NCBI GenBank assembly: GCA_016193365.1
Contig: JACPSI010000128.1
Coordinates: 1-34,627, forward strand
DNA: 34,627 nt
Source of the DNA: Ignavibacteriales bacterium
GTDB lineage: Bacteria; Bacteroidota; Ignavibacteria; UBA10030
Direction: 5' to 3'
In this document: one piece after another, positions 24,291-33,500 of the stretch
How positions within the stretch are numbered: the stretch's first letter is position 1
How the letters are laid out: the number at the start of each line of letters is the position of its first letter
Position numbers and translations under genes: made by a program
The notes under the pieces: model-generated
Told to the model about the DNA's origin: nothing
What the model saw: the letters and a program-made list of their open reading frames with translations, nothing else
The model's database searches: none

Positions 24291-25597
24291 TTCTTTTTGA
24301 AAACGACGTTCAGGGGCACTCCGGAAAACCCGAAATGGTCGCGAATCTTGTTTTCGAGGAATCGCCTGTAATGCTCCTGCACAAGGCGCGGTTCGTTGCA
24401 GAAGAAACTGAACATGGGCGGGCGAGTTTTGATTTGGGTGACATATTTGATCTTGATTTCCTTCGGGCTGGAGGATTTGGGCGGGTTGCGCTGTATATCG
24501 GGGAGCAGGGCTTTGTTAAGAGCGCTTGTTTCGATTCGCTTGCATTGTTCGAGATGGATTTCTCCGGCTTTTTCGATCACCTTGCGGATACGCTGCATTG
24601 CTTTCGCTGAAATAAACAGCACCGGGAGGAAATCATAAAGCCCAAGTTGCTCGAGAATTGTCAATTCATATTCTCTTGCAGTCATCGTTGTTTTTTCCAC
24701 CAGGTCCCATTTGTTTACAGCAATCAGAGCGGAACGATGGCGTTCCATTGTTGCCGCAACGATATGAAGATCCTGAGCATCGACGCCGGATTGTGCATCA
24801 AACAGAATAACGGCCACGTCGCTGTCTTCAATGCTTTTTAAGGTGCGGATGGCGCTATAAAACTCGACATTCTCCTTGACGCGGCTCTGCTTCCGAAGCC
24901 CGGCTGTATCGACGAGGACGTATTCTTCCCCGTTGATTTTGACGATGGAATCGACCGAATCGCGCGTTGTCCCCGGAATATCCGTTACCACTGTCCGTTG
25001 TTTCCCCAGCAATGCGTTGACCAGCGATGACTTGCCCACGTTCGGCTTACCGATAATCGCTATGCGAAGGAGTTCTCGTTCTCTTTTGGAAATTCCGTTT
25101 GTGTTAAATTTCGCCGTCAGGAGATCGAGGAAATCTCCGATCTGCCGTCCGCCCAGGGCGGAAATCGGAATCGGCTCGCCAAGGCCGAGTTCAAAAAACT
25201 CTGTGCTCAGATGCTCCCGTGTGGAGGAATCAATCTTGTTGACGACGAGATGTACCGGCTTGTTGGATTTTCTCAGGATGATCGCTATCTCCTGGTCGAG
25301 TCGAGTGATTCCGTCGACGGCATCAACCAGAAATACGACAGAATCAGCCTCCTCAATTGCAATTCTTGCCTGCTCGCGAATTGCTTTCTCAAACACATCT
25401 TCTGACTTCGGCACAAAACCGCCTGTGTCAATGACGGTGAACGATTTGCCCGCCCATTCGGCATTTGCATATTTGCGGTCTCTTGTAACTCCTGGAGTGT
25501 CGTAGACAATTGCTTCACGGGCTCCAAGGATCCGGTTAAACAACGTGGATTTTCCCACGTTTGGCCTTCCGACAATTGCTACGATGTTCTTCGACAT
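24287..25597 (-). CDS. der: Ribosome-associated GTPase Der (EngA)
   Basis: Der is a double GTPase needed for 50S assembly. The first G domain has GRPNVGKST (10-18), a DTGG switch (VIDTGGFVP) and NKID. The second has GKPNVGKSS, VDTAGLRKQSR and NKWD. A KH-like domain closes the 436 residues (KIKYVTQIKTRPPMFSFFCNEP, then NKIRDHFGFSGVPL). The frame is open to 25933, but the ATG at 25597 gives the family length and lies just downstream of a strong promoter. It leads der-flavoprotein-upp-TPR. Confidence 0.97.
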   Translation of the reverse strand: MSKNIVAIVGRPNVGKSTLFNRILGAREAIVYDTPGVTRDRKYANAEWAGKSFTVIDTGGFVPKSEDVFEKAIREQARIAIEEADSVVFLVDAVDGITRLDQEIAIILRKSNKPVHLVVNKIDSSTREHLSTEFFELGLGEPIPISALGGRQIGDFLDLLTAKFNTNGISKRERELLRIAIIGKPNVGKSSLVNALLGKQRTVVTDIPGTTRDSVDSIVKINGEEYVLVDTAGLRKQSRVKENVEFYSAIRTLKSIEDSDVAVILFDAQSGVDAQDLHIVAATMERHRSALIAVNKWDLVEKTTMTAREYELTILEQLGLYDFLPVLFISAKAMQRIRKVIEKAGEIHLEQCKRIETSALNKALLPDIQRNPPKSSSPKEIKIKYVTQIKTRPPMFSFFCNEPRLVQEHYRRFLENKIRDHFGFSGVPLNVVFKKK

Positions 25598-25602
25598 GAT
25601 GT

Positions 25603-25633
25603 CAAAATTACCCAAAAAAGGGGCGAGATTCAA
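25603..25633 (-). promoter_or_regulatory. Bacteroidota-type promoter for der, implying a leaderless mRNA
   Basis: On the minus strand, TTG (25631-25633), a 20-base spacer and TAATTTTG (25603-25610) match TTG-N20-TAnnTTTG exactly. Only 5 bases separate the -7 box from the der ATG, so the transcript would begin at or next to the start codon. No Shine-Dalgarno sequence is present. Confidence 0.6.
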
Positions 25634-25648
25634 TGAAGGGTCTTTGTA

Positions 25649-25691
25649 GACTTCCGAAGTTCGTAAAGGCACTCGATAAACTTCGGAAGTC
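25649..25691. repeat. 13-bp perfect inverted repeat upstream of der
   Basis: GACTTCCGAAGTT (25649-25661) and AACTTCGGAAGTC (25679-25691) pair perfectly around a 17-base loop. There is no T-tract on either side. It lies between the terminator of the transglutaminase-like gene and the der promoter, so it may be an operator, a REP-type element or part of a double terminator. Confidence 0.7.
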
Positions 25692-25702
25692 CCCGGGCAA
25701 AC

Positions 25703-25729
25703 AAAAAACCCCTTCCAAAGGAAGGGGTT
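25703..25729 (-). terminator. Intrinsic terminator after the transglutaminase-like gene
   Basis: On the minus strand a 10-bp stem (AACCCCTTCC at 25720-25729 pairing with GGAAGGGGTT at 25707-25716, 3-base loop) runs straight into six T residues. It lies 26 bases after the stop at 25755. Confidence 0.9.
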
Positions 25730-25754
25730 ATAGGAACAACGCTTAAGGGCAACT

Positions 25755-28250
25755 TTATTCTTTCCAATACAAAAATTCCTTAACTCCCGCAATTTGTGTG
25801 GGGTCTGCACCGCGTCGTCCTCCGAACACAAATCGGTTTTGCTCGTTTTTGTATTTTTCGCGAACTCTCGAGGCTTGTGCAGTCGATTTTCCTCGCTCCG
25901 GTACGCTTTGCAGCGTTCGGCTGAGCAATTCAAAAATATCAGACTTTGCGACTTTTCTTTCCGATTGTTCCGCTGCGCGGACGCCCAAAGCCTCGGTCAC
26001 TCTTTCGAGACCAAGTATATCGAATGCCTCCTCGCGGGAATCGAAGCGGGAAATGGCAACTTGAAAAGATTCGACAGCGTCATCGGTGGATCCGGCAAGA
26101 TACCGCGCCAGTCCAAAATTCAGATATACACCTCCATCGGAGCTGTCCGCCTGCATGCTTTTCTGATAGTATTCCTGAGCTGTTGCCAGGTCATTTTTCA
26201 GGAGGTAGATATTGGCAAGGTTGTTCATCGATCCTGGTGTATTCAAGGGGTTCAACGCTTGTATTGCGACATCATAGCTTCCGGCTTTTGCCTGAATGAC
26301 GCCCGCTTTGTTCCTTTCAGCCGGGTTGGAGCTTGCAAGGTTTTCCGCGCTGCTGCTGAGCATTTGGCTCTGCGCATATTCATAATCCACAAGGTCCTGG
26401 GCAGCAAGTTGTGCAATTCTTTCTCCCGGAGGCGGTGAAACAGTCTTTGTAGACAATGAGAGGTTTGCGGGAGGAAACGCGGCCTTTGCCTTCCTCGTGT
26501 CGATGAGCTCGACTTTGCCTCCGCCCTCCGTGTTTTTGTAGTATTCAGAAGCACCTGTCATCCACGCTTTCACGAACGGCTGGTTAATCATTGTCGTTTC
26601 CAACGGCATCCATACGGTGTTCTCGTCGACCACATAATCTTTGGAGTTTACGCTGATCATGTATCCGTTCTTCGGCCTCACGTCGGTGTCGAACATGATG
26701 AAGATGTGGTCGCTCGTGGCGATGAATTTTGTCCTGATGCCAATGTTTTCGAGACACGACGCTATCAAAACAGATGAATCGTCACAGTCGCCAGCCTTTG
26801 AGGCAAGAGTCTCCCGCGGATAGGAAATAAGGTCCAGAACGTCGTTCTCGGCCGTTTTCCACGGGTCTGATACATAGTTAATTCCGTACGCCCGGATTCC
26901 ATCCCAGATAGCGATTGCGTTGACGACGTTGCGCGGAAGTTTGGATTTCAGTTTCTCATCATTGCCGATACTACCTACGACATAACGAGCAAACTGGACG
27001 ACGGACTCATCGGTGTCCGTGACGAACGCTCCCACGGATTCTCCCCTTCTCCAGCTGATGGTATTGCGGCTGTAGAGAGTCACCGGCTTCACCAGGCTTC
27101 GTGTTTGCGGCTGGTTATTAAATGTATATGAGAGTTCTACTTTTGCCTGAGCCGTCGCGTTTGCGCTTAACTCATACAACTGCTTCGCATCCAGAGTTGC
27201 GGCGAGCTTGAAGGTTTGTTTTGAGCCGGGAACAACCGACTGGACGATTTGTTCGGAAGGCAACGCCATATATCCCGGAATGAAGATGGAAACCTTGACG
27301 TTGCGAATTTCGGACTTCGACGTGTTTTCGATTTCGATAGATGCTAACGGGTTGTAGGCATAATAATTCACTTGCGACGGGAAAATGTTTTCCACGCCGA
27401 ACTGCGTGATGTCGAGCGAGCTGCTCGCTGCCGAAATGCCCCGCGCCTTCTCTGCATTCTCCTTCGTGCTTAAATCGAGCCGGCTTCCGGTAAAACCGAC
27501 GACGACGAGGTCGTCGCGGTTCAGTAATTCGGCGCGAAGGTCATCCATCGTTCCGTTCACGGACGCTTCGTAGACCGCCCCATCTTTTTCAAAATAACGG
27601 AGCTTCAAGTTATTAATAATCGGACTTTTCTTTGGGAGGTCCTGTTCGTATCGGGCAATCAGTTTATCGTCGATGCCGAGCAGTGCAATTTGAATAATGC
27701 GCGGCCCGGAAGCTTCTTCCTTCAGCCTCACTCGTGCCTTGACATAAAGATCTTTTGCGAGATTCTCGCCGAGCAATTGCATACACAGGTTGGCTGCCGA
27801 GGAACGTCCCGAAGCCGACTTTTTCCCGCTCATGGAGGAGACGGCAATCATCTCGCCGGTGTCGGTAATGATGACCTTTGCTGACCCTTTGCCGGCGTAT
27901 TCGTAGTTCTTGACGCCGTAGAATTCTTTCTCAGCATCGAAGGTCGCCTCGGATTTGCCGATGATAAGCCATTCAGCGCCATAGCGAAGCCCGATTTCCT
28001 TTGCGCGTGCCGGATTGCTCTCTGCCAGAGCAATGTCGCGGGCCGTGACATTGGCAAACTGGTCTTTGTCGACAAGCCGGAAGCCTTTTTCGAGAAGGAC
28101 TTCCTCGATTTTCGTCGCGACCAGACGTGCATCGACCGACTGCATGTCGATCTTCTCATCCAGGACGACCATGACGCGGGGCCAGTCTCGTTTGTCCTGA
28201 GCGATGACAGTGCTAAAGACCAGGATTGCCAGAACTAAGGATTTCTTCAT
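25755..28250 (-). CDS. Secreted transglutaminase-like protein with TPR repeats
   Basis: The 831-residue protein has a signal peptide (MKKSLVLAILVFSTVIAQ). Residues 20-175 resemble the CsgG/FlgT-type fold (RVMVVLDEKI, VEEVLLEKGFRLVD-like helix, GAEWLIIGKSEATF). A beta-rich middle follows. A transglutaminase-like core carries C489 in KAGDCDDSSVLIASCLENIGI and H515 in TSDHIFIMFD; the third residue sits in VWMPLETT, where E replaces the usual D. Residues about 640-760 form TPR repeats (AGSYDVAIQALNPL, MNNLANIYLLKNDLATAQEYYQ). An envelope peptidase or crosslinking role is plausible but unproven. A GAGG Shine-Dalgarno sequence lies 6 bases before the ATG, and a terminator follows. Confidence 0.75.
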   Translation of the reverse strand: MKKSLVLAILVFSTVIAQDKRDWPRVMVVLDEKIDMQSVDARLVATKIEEVLLEKGFRLVDKDQFANVTARDIALAESNPARAKEIGLRYGAEWLIIGKSEATFDAEKEFYGVKNYEYAGKGSAKVIITDTGEMIAVSSMSGKKSASGRSSAANLCMQLLGENLAKDLYVKARVRLKEEASGPRIIQIALLGIDDKLIARYEQDLPKKSPIINNLKLRYFEKDGAVYEASVNGTMDDLRAELLNRDDLVVVGFTGSRLDLSTKENAEKARGISAASSSLDITQFGVENIFPSQVNYYAYNPLASIEIENTSKSEIRNVKVSIFIPGYMALPSEQIVQSVVPGSKQTFKLAATLDAKQLYELSANATAQAKVELSYTFNNQPQTRSLVKPVTLYSRNTISWRRGESVGAFVTDTDESVVQFARYVVGSIGNDEKLKSKLPRNVVNAIAIWDGIRAYGINYVSDPWKTAENDVLDLISYPRETLASKAGDCDDSSVLIASCLENIGIRTKFIATSDHIFIMFDTDVRPKNGYMISVNSKDYVVDENTVWMPLETTMINQPFVKAWMTGASEYYKNTEGGGKVELIDTRKAKAAFPPANLSLSTKTVSPPPGERIAQLAAQDLVDYEYAQSQMLSSSAENLASSNPAERNKAGVIQAKAGSYDVAIQALNPLNTPGSMNNLANIYLLKNDLATAQEYYQKSMQADSSDGGVYLNFGLARYLAGSTDDAVESFQVAISRFDSREEAFDILGLERVTEALGVRAAEQSERKVAKSDIFELLSRTLQSVPERGKSTAQASRVREKYKNEQNRFVFGGRRGADPTQIAGVKEFLYWKE

Positions 28251-28300
28251 GTTTGCCTCGTTGATTCTGTTGCGATGGGCTCCGCCATCTGGATTTTAAC

Positions 28301-28380
28301 CTGAGGCGGAGTCCATCTTACTAGTGCTTTTATGCCGGACTCCGTCTCAAGGATTTGTCTTAGACGACGGAGCCCGTCTC
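28301..28380. repeat. Dispersed repeat, copy A
   Basis: Bases 28301-28349 match copy B (30383-30431) at 44 of 49 positions. Bases 28363-28380 match 30563-30580 exactly, with only 13 bases between the two blocks here. The sequence is rich in alternating GGCGGAGTCC / GGACTCCGTC / GACGGAGCCC arms that can pair with one another. It fills most of the 242-base gap 28251-28492 together with the orphan sorting-domain tail. Confidence 0.75.
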
Positions 28381-28449
28381 TTATTTCATCAACATCATTT
28401 TCTTGACGTTCACGTAACGCGAATCTTGCGTCCCGCCGTCGATTGTGAC
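28381..28449 (-). pseudogene. Orphan 3' end of a T9SS sorting-domain gene
   Basis: Bases 28449-28381 encode VTIDGGTQDSRYVNVKKM and the final MLMK, followed by TAA. This is almost identical to the last 22 residues of the large surface protein ending at 30581. The rest of a sorting domain (PNPFNP and middle strands) is missing. The frame differs from that of the upstream tail-fibre-like gene, whose TGA at 28493-28495 lies 43 bases away. It looks like a leftover from recombination or deletion rather than a gene. Confidence 0.75.
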
Positions 28450-28492
28450 TCTCTCACTCCAACTGAGTTCCGGATCTTTGTTCAGCGTAACC

Positions 28493-29563
28493 TCAGTCTC
28501 TTTCAATCTTCTCCAAACGCGTTTCGAGTTCTTTGTTGCGCTTTTGTAATTGGATAACGTACAATGTCAACTCTTCAACTTTTTGTAGAAGCTTTGATTG
28601 CATTTCTCCCACATTGAGACCATTGGTTTCGACTTTTCCCGCAGAAGGAATGTTGGGCAGATGTTTGTTGGTTTTGATAAAGTTTTCAACATCGGGCAAC
28701 GGCATTAATTTGTATGATTCATCAAAGACGAAATCTGGCCAACCGCTTTGCGTCACTATGACCTCACGGCACGTGATCGTTCCGTTGACGGCCAATTTCG
28801 ATTGAGGTGTAAGTGTGCCAACACCAATATACCCATTTGATCCCTTGATTTTTAGAAAATTTGCCCCACCGCCTCGTGCATTTATATTGAAGTCCAATGG
28901 AGTTGCGCCACTATAGTCTGAGGCTCTAGCAAGATCTATATAAAACCCATTCGTCAGGTCGTGGTAAAAAACGGTTTTGTTGTATGTTCCCGTCCCGGTC
29001 GAGGTCAGAAAAAAGGGATTTCCACCTGATATTTGAGTGTTTCCCACAATATCCAGTTTCTGTCCGGGAGTTGTAGTTCCGATGCCAACGTTGCCTGTAA
29101 AATCCACATTGCCTGATACTGTGAGCTTATTCGACGGGCTTGTTGTTCCAATGCCAACATAGCCGTTCGATTTCATAAGGGTCATAACTGCCGTGCTTGA
29201 AACCTTGAACTTGAAATCATCGGTCCCTCCATATTCGACACCGAAATTCCAGTCCTCGACACCCTGCGTTGCAAGTGTTATATAACTTCCATAACTGGTG
29301 CTCGGTCTGACAAGAGACAAGACTGCAGGGACATCCGACGGGTAAAGTTCAATCATCCCTCCTGATCCCGTTACATACAATAAACCTCCATTGACGTGCA
29401 AACGGGTGGAAGAATTGGGGTTAATTCCAATCCCAACGCTGCCAGAATTTGAATTATAAATGTTATTTCCACTAGTCGTCCACTGTGCTAGCGAGAAGGA
29501 ATGCAATAGCGACACGCAAACAAAAGTAACTATTAAGGATTCTCGAAATCGAAATGGTCTCAT
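28493..29563 (-). CDS. Secreted tail-fibre-like protein with coiled-coil C-terminus
   Basis: The 356-residue protein has a signal peptide (MRPFRFRESLIVTFVCVSLLHSFSLAQ). The body carries glycine-rich motifs of the VGIGTTSPSNKLTVSGNV type, repeated at least four times (VGIGINPNSSTRLHV, YVGIGTTSPSNKL, NVGIGTTTPGQKLDI, YIGVGTLTPQSKLAV). These are characteristic of Bacteroidota fibre-like surface proteins. It ends with HLPNIPSAGKVETNGLNVGEM and a coiled coil (about 320-356), resembling S74-chaperone-adjacent tails but without a protease domain. The ATG at 29563 has GGAGG 5 bases upstream and gives a proper signal peptide; the frame is open to 29617. It lacks its own sorting domain. Confidence 0.8.
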   Translation of the reverse strand: MRPFRFRESLIVTFVCVSLLHSFSLAQWTTSGNNIYNSNSGSVGIGINPNSSTRLHVNGGLLYVTGSGGMIELYPSDVPAVLSLVRPSTSYGSYITLATQGVEDWNFGVEYGGTDDFKFKVSSTAVMTLMKSNGYVGIGTTSPSNKLTVSGNVDFTGNVGIGTTTPGQKLDIVGNTQISGGNPFFLTSTGTGTYNKTVFYHDLTNGFYIDLARASDYSGATPLDFNINARGGGANFLKIKGSNGYIGVGTLTPQSKLAVNGTITCREVIVTQSGWPDFVFDESYKLMPLPDVENFIKTNKHLPNIPSAGKVETNGLNVGEMQSKLLQKVEELTLYVIQLQKRNKELETRLEKIERD

Positions 29564-29613
29564 GACATCCTCCATAGATTTTGATATTGTCCTATAGCTG
29601 TATTCAGTCTGGA

Positions 29614-30309
29614 TCATTTTATTAGCATCATCTTCTTCACATCGGTGAGATCGGATTTACTTCCTTCTTGGATCACTGATAGTCGGTAGAAATAAATCCC
29701 TGAACTGAACCTTTGACCATTAAACTTAATCTCGTATCTGCCTGCTTTTTGCTCTGCATTTACAAATGTTGCAACTTCCCGTCCTGTGATATCGTAGAGC
29801 TTTAAAGTAACTTGAAAAACAGCCTCACTTGTTGGCACAGAATACTGGATGACGGTCTCTGGATTAAAGGGATTTGGGTAGTTCTGGGAGAGCTCAAATT
29901 GAATTCGTAGATTTTCTGATTCGCTATCAAGGTTCGACATCGCGATTTCCGAAATTGAAGCTCGAAACTGTGATCCCTCTTCTGCCTTAAATTCTCCCGT
30001 AAGCCTTATTTCTTCTCCGGCCACAAAAGTAATTGTAGTTCCCTTGCCAACGACAAAAGGCTCGTCATCGCCAGCTTTTGTTATTATCGCAGACTTGGAT
30101 TCGTACGTCGATTTTTCACGTGCTGGAGTCGACAATACCAAGTCTCCGGGTGACGGCGACCGGGCAGCTTCTGGTTTGCCGACGTGCGTCGTTGGTGACG
30201 CCAGAGTGTCCAGAGGCGCGTTGGGTGAAACTGATACATCGAGCGGTCGTCCCCTTGCCTCCAGTATCAGAAGACAACCAACAAAAGCGAGGAATCTTGT
30301 TTGAGCCAT
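29614..30309 (-). CDS. Small T9SS-sorted surface protein
   Basis: The 231-residue protein has an N-terminal hydrophobic stretch (FLAFVGCLLILEA), a low-complexity Pro/Ser/Ala region to about 75, and a short beta segment ITFVAGEEIRLTGEFKAEEGSQFRASI, a pattern often found before Bacteroidota sorting domains. It ends in a full T9SS C-terminal domain (NYPNPFNPETVIQYSVP, LKLYDITGREVATFV, GRYEIKFNGQRFSSGIYFYRL, KKMMLIK). It should be exported and anchored at the cell surface. No catalytic domain is visible. A GGAGG Shine-Dalgarno sequence lies 4 bases before the ATG. Confidence 0.8.
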   Translation of the reverse strand: MAQTRFLAFVGCLLILEARGRPLDVSVSPNAPLDTLASPTTHVGKPEAARSPSPGDLVLSTPAREKSTYESKSAIITKAGDDEPFVVGKGTTITFVAGEEIRLTGEFKAEEGSQFRASISEIAMSNLDSESENLRIQFELSQNYPNPFNPETVIQYSVPTSEAVFQVTLKLYDITGREVATFVNAEQKAGRYEIKFNGQRFSSGIYFYRLSVIQEGSKSDLTDVKKMMLIK

Positions 30310-30382
30310 ATTTCCTCCTTCGTGTTGTGTTATGTTTTTGCCCCCAAGTTGTTCAGCGTTGGGCGCCGTCTCGGTTTGCGCC

Positions 30383-30580
30383 CCGAGGCGAAGTCCATCT
30401 TACTGGTGCATTGATGCCGGACTCCGTCTCATTCGTTGGTCACTCCTGCAGATTTTAAGCAGGAGTTCAGAACAAAGCCACTATCTGGATTCCCCGCCTG
30501 ACCTCAAAGGTCAACAAGGCGGGCAGGCGTCTTAAAATCCGACGGAATGACAACATAAAGAGGACGACGGAGCCCGTCTC
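30383..30580. repeat. Dispersed repeat, copy B, with nested hairpins
   Basis: The outer blocks 30383-30431 and 30563-30580 match copy A, but 131 bases separate them here instead of 13. The extra sequence holds two hairpins: ACTCCTGC/GCAGGAGT (30442-30449 / 30459-30466), and a two-part stem CCCGCCT...AGGCGGG (30493-30499 / 30517-30523) around GACCT/AGGTC. It occupies most of the 271-base intergenic gap 30310-30580; the remainder shows no gene. Confidence 0.7.
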
Positions 30581-33500
30581 TTATTTCATCAGCATCATTT
30601 TCTTCACATCAACATAACGGGAATCCTGCGTTCCGCCGTCCACTGTGATCCGGTAGAAATAGACACCGGTTGTGAGCGAACGTGCGCTGAACTTGATCTC
30701 ATAATAACCGGGAATCTGCTCTTGTTCAACAAGGGTCACAACTTCCTGGCCGAGAAGGTTGTACACCTTCAGCGATACGTTGTAGACCTCACGAGCGCCC
30801 GAGACTTGATAGCGGATAACAGTTTCTGGGTTGAACGGGTTCGGGTAGTTGGCAAAGAGCTTCATTTCTCTCGGGACCAGGTCTACTCCGCGTCTTTCCC
30901 TGTCGACGAATTCACGAGTCCCGACAAGAACCACGAAGTTTCTGACGCCTTGCTTTGAATTGACCTCCACAGCCGATGTAGTGCGTAGATTATATGCCAT
31001 AGACTCGTCAAGGTCAACAAGATAGGCTTCGAAAGCCGGATTCGGGATTGCTTTTGCGCCGGAGAGATCCAGTCTGATTCTCGCTCCTTTGTCGCCTGTG
31101 ATTACTTTCATATCCCAAGAATCGCCTTGATCGTTGATTGGACGAATATCCATGTCACGACCAGAGGTTTCCCCTTTGAAATACACGGCAACATTCTTCC
31201 CCTCGAGAATGGGCGGCTGATAAGAATCATAGGAATCATGGCCGGTACTTGCGCCATCCGTCATGCCAACGCCGTTACCCTCATCTTTCAGGTCGTTATC
31301 CGTTCGGTAGGCGTTTACATTTACGATCCAAGCAGATTCGTTTTCGCTATTCTTGCTGGCGACCGACAAGGGAGCCTCCAGGTTAAAGCTTGGTGCAACC
31401 CCGGTTTGTTGTCCGATAACTCCAAACAACAACTTCGTGGCCTGTGTTGCGTAGAGTGCGAGTCCCTCCCACGGAAGGAGGCTCTTGTGATTAGCGTCGG
31501 TCCACCACCCACTGCCCCTAGGTCCTTGACCATCATAATATGCCCAGTCTGTGATAGCTCCCGGGCCACTCGACCTCAAGCTGTCATATGAAATCGCGGT
31601 CGTGAAAGGATTGCCGACGAGATTCCATCCTTGAGTCAATTGAATGCCGTCGTTGTTCATAACTTGAGCGTTCACGGTTGTTGCACCGCTGACAGTGACT
31701 TTCTTGTCAGCTTCTCTGACAACCAAGAAGAAGGCAGCACCAGGCTTGAGCGCGGATTCGTCTTTGAACGTTTCGTAATCGTCAGGTGTTGATGTTCCAC
31801 CACCGGTAATTCTCTGCATTCGCCAGTTCACATAATTGACGTCTCCGTCCGCGTGTGGTCCAAGGCTTGCAGGAATATACGAACTGGGCTTCTGGTCCGT
31901 GAGTTGGTAAGGCACAGAGAAAAGCCTGTATGCCTTGACTTCCGTCCCCGGCATTGTACTTGCGGCTGGCAACGGCGTCGGCTGCGGTGGGGGTTGGTCG
32001 GAAATCACTGTTACAATTGACCAGGCATTCGTTGTTTTGATGTTCTGTGCGGAATCCGTCGCCGTTATCCGGTAAACGATATTATTCGGAACTCCTCCGC
32101 TTGTAAATACGTCAGCAGGAATGGCCGCTGCAGAATTTGTGAACGGTGCATTGTACGAAACTGGAGTCCATGTCGAAACTTCCACTCTTCGATACTCTAG
32201 GCTCATTGAAGCAATCGGCGACAAGCTTGATAGTTTTGTCGAAGAAGCTGTTATGCTCTTTGGAGATGTGGCCACGCCTGCGGTTATCGTCACCGGACCA
32301 ACAGAAGCGGAATCGTGGCTAATTGTTGGAGGAACATTGTCATACAAGATTGTCAACGAAGCGTAGTTACCAATGGTCTTGTTTCCGAGGGCATCCTCAA
32401 CGTAGAAATACACGAGGTGCTGTCCCGGGGATGACGGCGAAAGGATCGAGGCACTCCAATTTCCTGTCGTCCCACCCACGTTGACAAAAAATCCTTCCTG
32501 CCCTGATGTTGGAGGGGAATCGTACTTGTACCACAGCTTGGAAATGTTGAACGCGTTTGGCGGGCCTGTCCACAGAACTGTGATCGTGTTGCTATTCGTC
32601 CAGTTCGTCGCGGCAGGACTTGAAAGTCCAGTCGGTGCGCCCGTTTGAATGTCAACCTTTACAGGATAAGCATCCGTCGTCGACACATTACCAGCCGTGT
32701 CGGTCGCCGTTATACGATACTCCAGGGAATTCGGCTGATTGTTGGTAATGAATGCAGAAGCCGGAATTGTCTGACTGCTGGCGATACTTGGAAACGCGAG
32801 CTCCGACCCCCAAGTCCCATCCGACGTTTTCTTCCACTGCAACTTAAATGTTGTCGGATTGACGCCTGAGAGTTCCGAAGCTTTGCTTGCGCTCGCCTGA
32901 ATGACAGCCCCCGAGCCTTGAACGGCGCCGTTCAGAATGACAACAGCCGCAACTGTTGCGCTGTCGTGCGTGATCGTCGGCGCGACGTTGTCGTACCTGA
33001 GTGTGACGGTCGAGGTGTTGTTAACCTCCTTGTTGCCTGCTGCATCCTCCAGGTAAAAGTACGTAAGATGTGTTCCGGCCGTCGGAGGAGTAATCTGTGC
33101 CGTCCCTGCCGCTCCCGACGTTAATGCTGTTACAAAATTCCCCGCATCTCCTAATGTCGGAGCTGAATCATACTTGTACCAAAGTTTTACGACTCCTGAC
33201 GCGTCCGAAGGACCTTGCCAGTTAATCGTGTACGTTACACCTCTGTGCCATCCAATTTGGCTGGGATCTGGACCAAGGCTCACGGGAACTCCTGGCGGGG
33301 TTGTATCGACGCCGTTTCCTTTTAGCGTGTCTGCCAGAACGCCGTCCGGCGGATAGTGACCGAAATCATCCGTCTGCAAAAGAAGAACCGCTTGCTTTGC
33401 GCCGAGACTGTTGGGTTGAAACCGCACAACGATGTTGCGATTTTGCCCCGGCGTCAGTTTCACCGTAAAGGGACTGCTTCCGGATACAACTGCAAATTGA

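Noticed and set aside
25598-25933. N-terminal extension of Der
   Set aside because: It crosses a promoter, an inverted repeat and a terminator and is not part of the Der family.
28450-28492. Programmed frameshift joining the fibre-like protein to the sorting-domain tail
   Set aside because: The tail lacks PNPFNP and most strands of a sorting domain, and no slippery site is evident, so a joined product would not be a working T9SS substrate.
28251-30580. CRISPR array or IS element in the repeat-rich intergenic regions
   Set aside because: There are only two repeat copies with irregular spacing, and no transposase or terminal repeats around a coding core.
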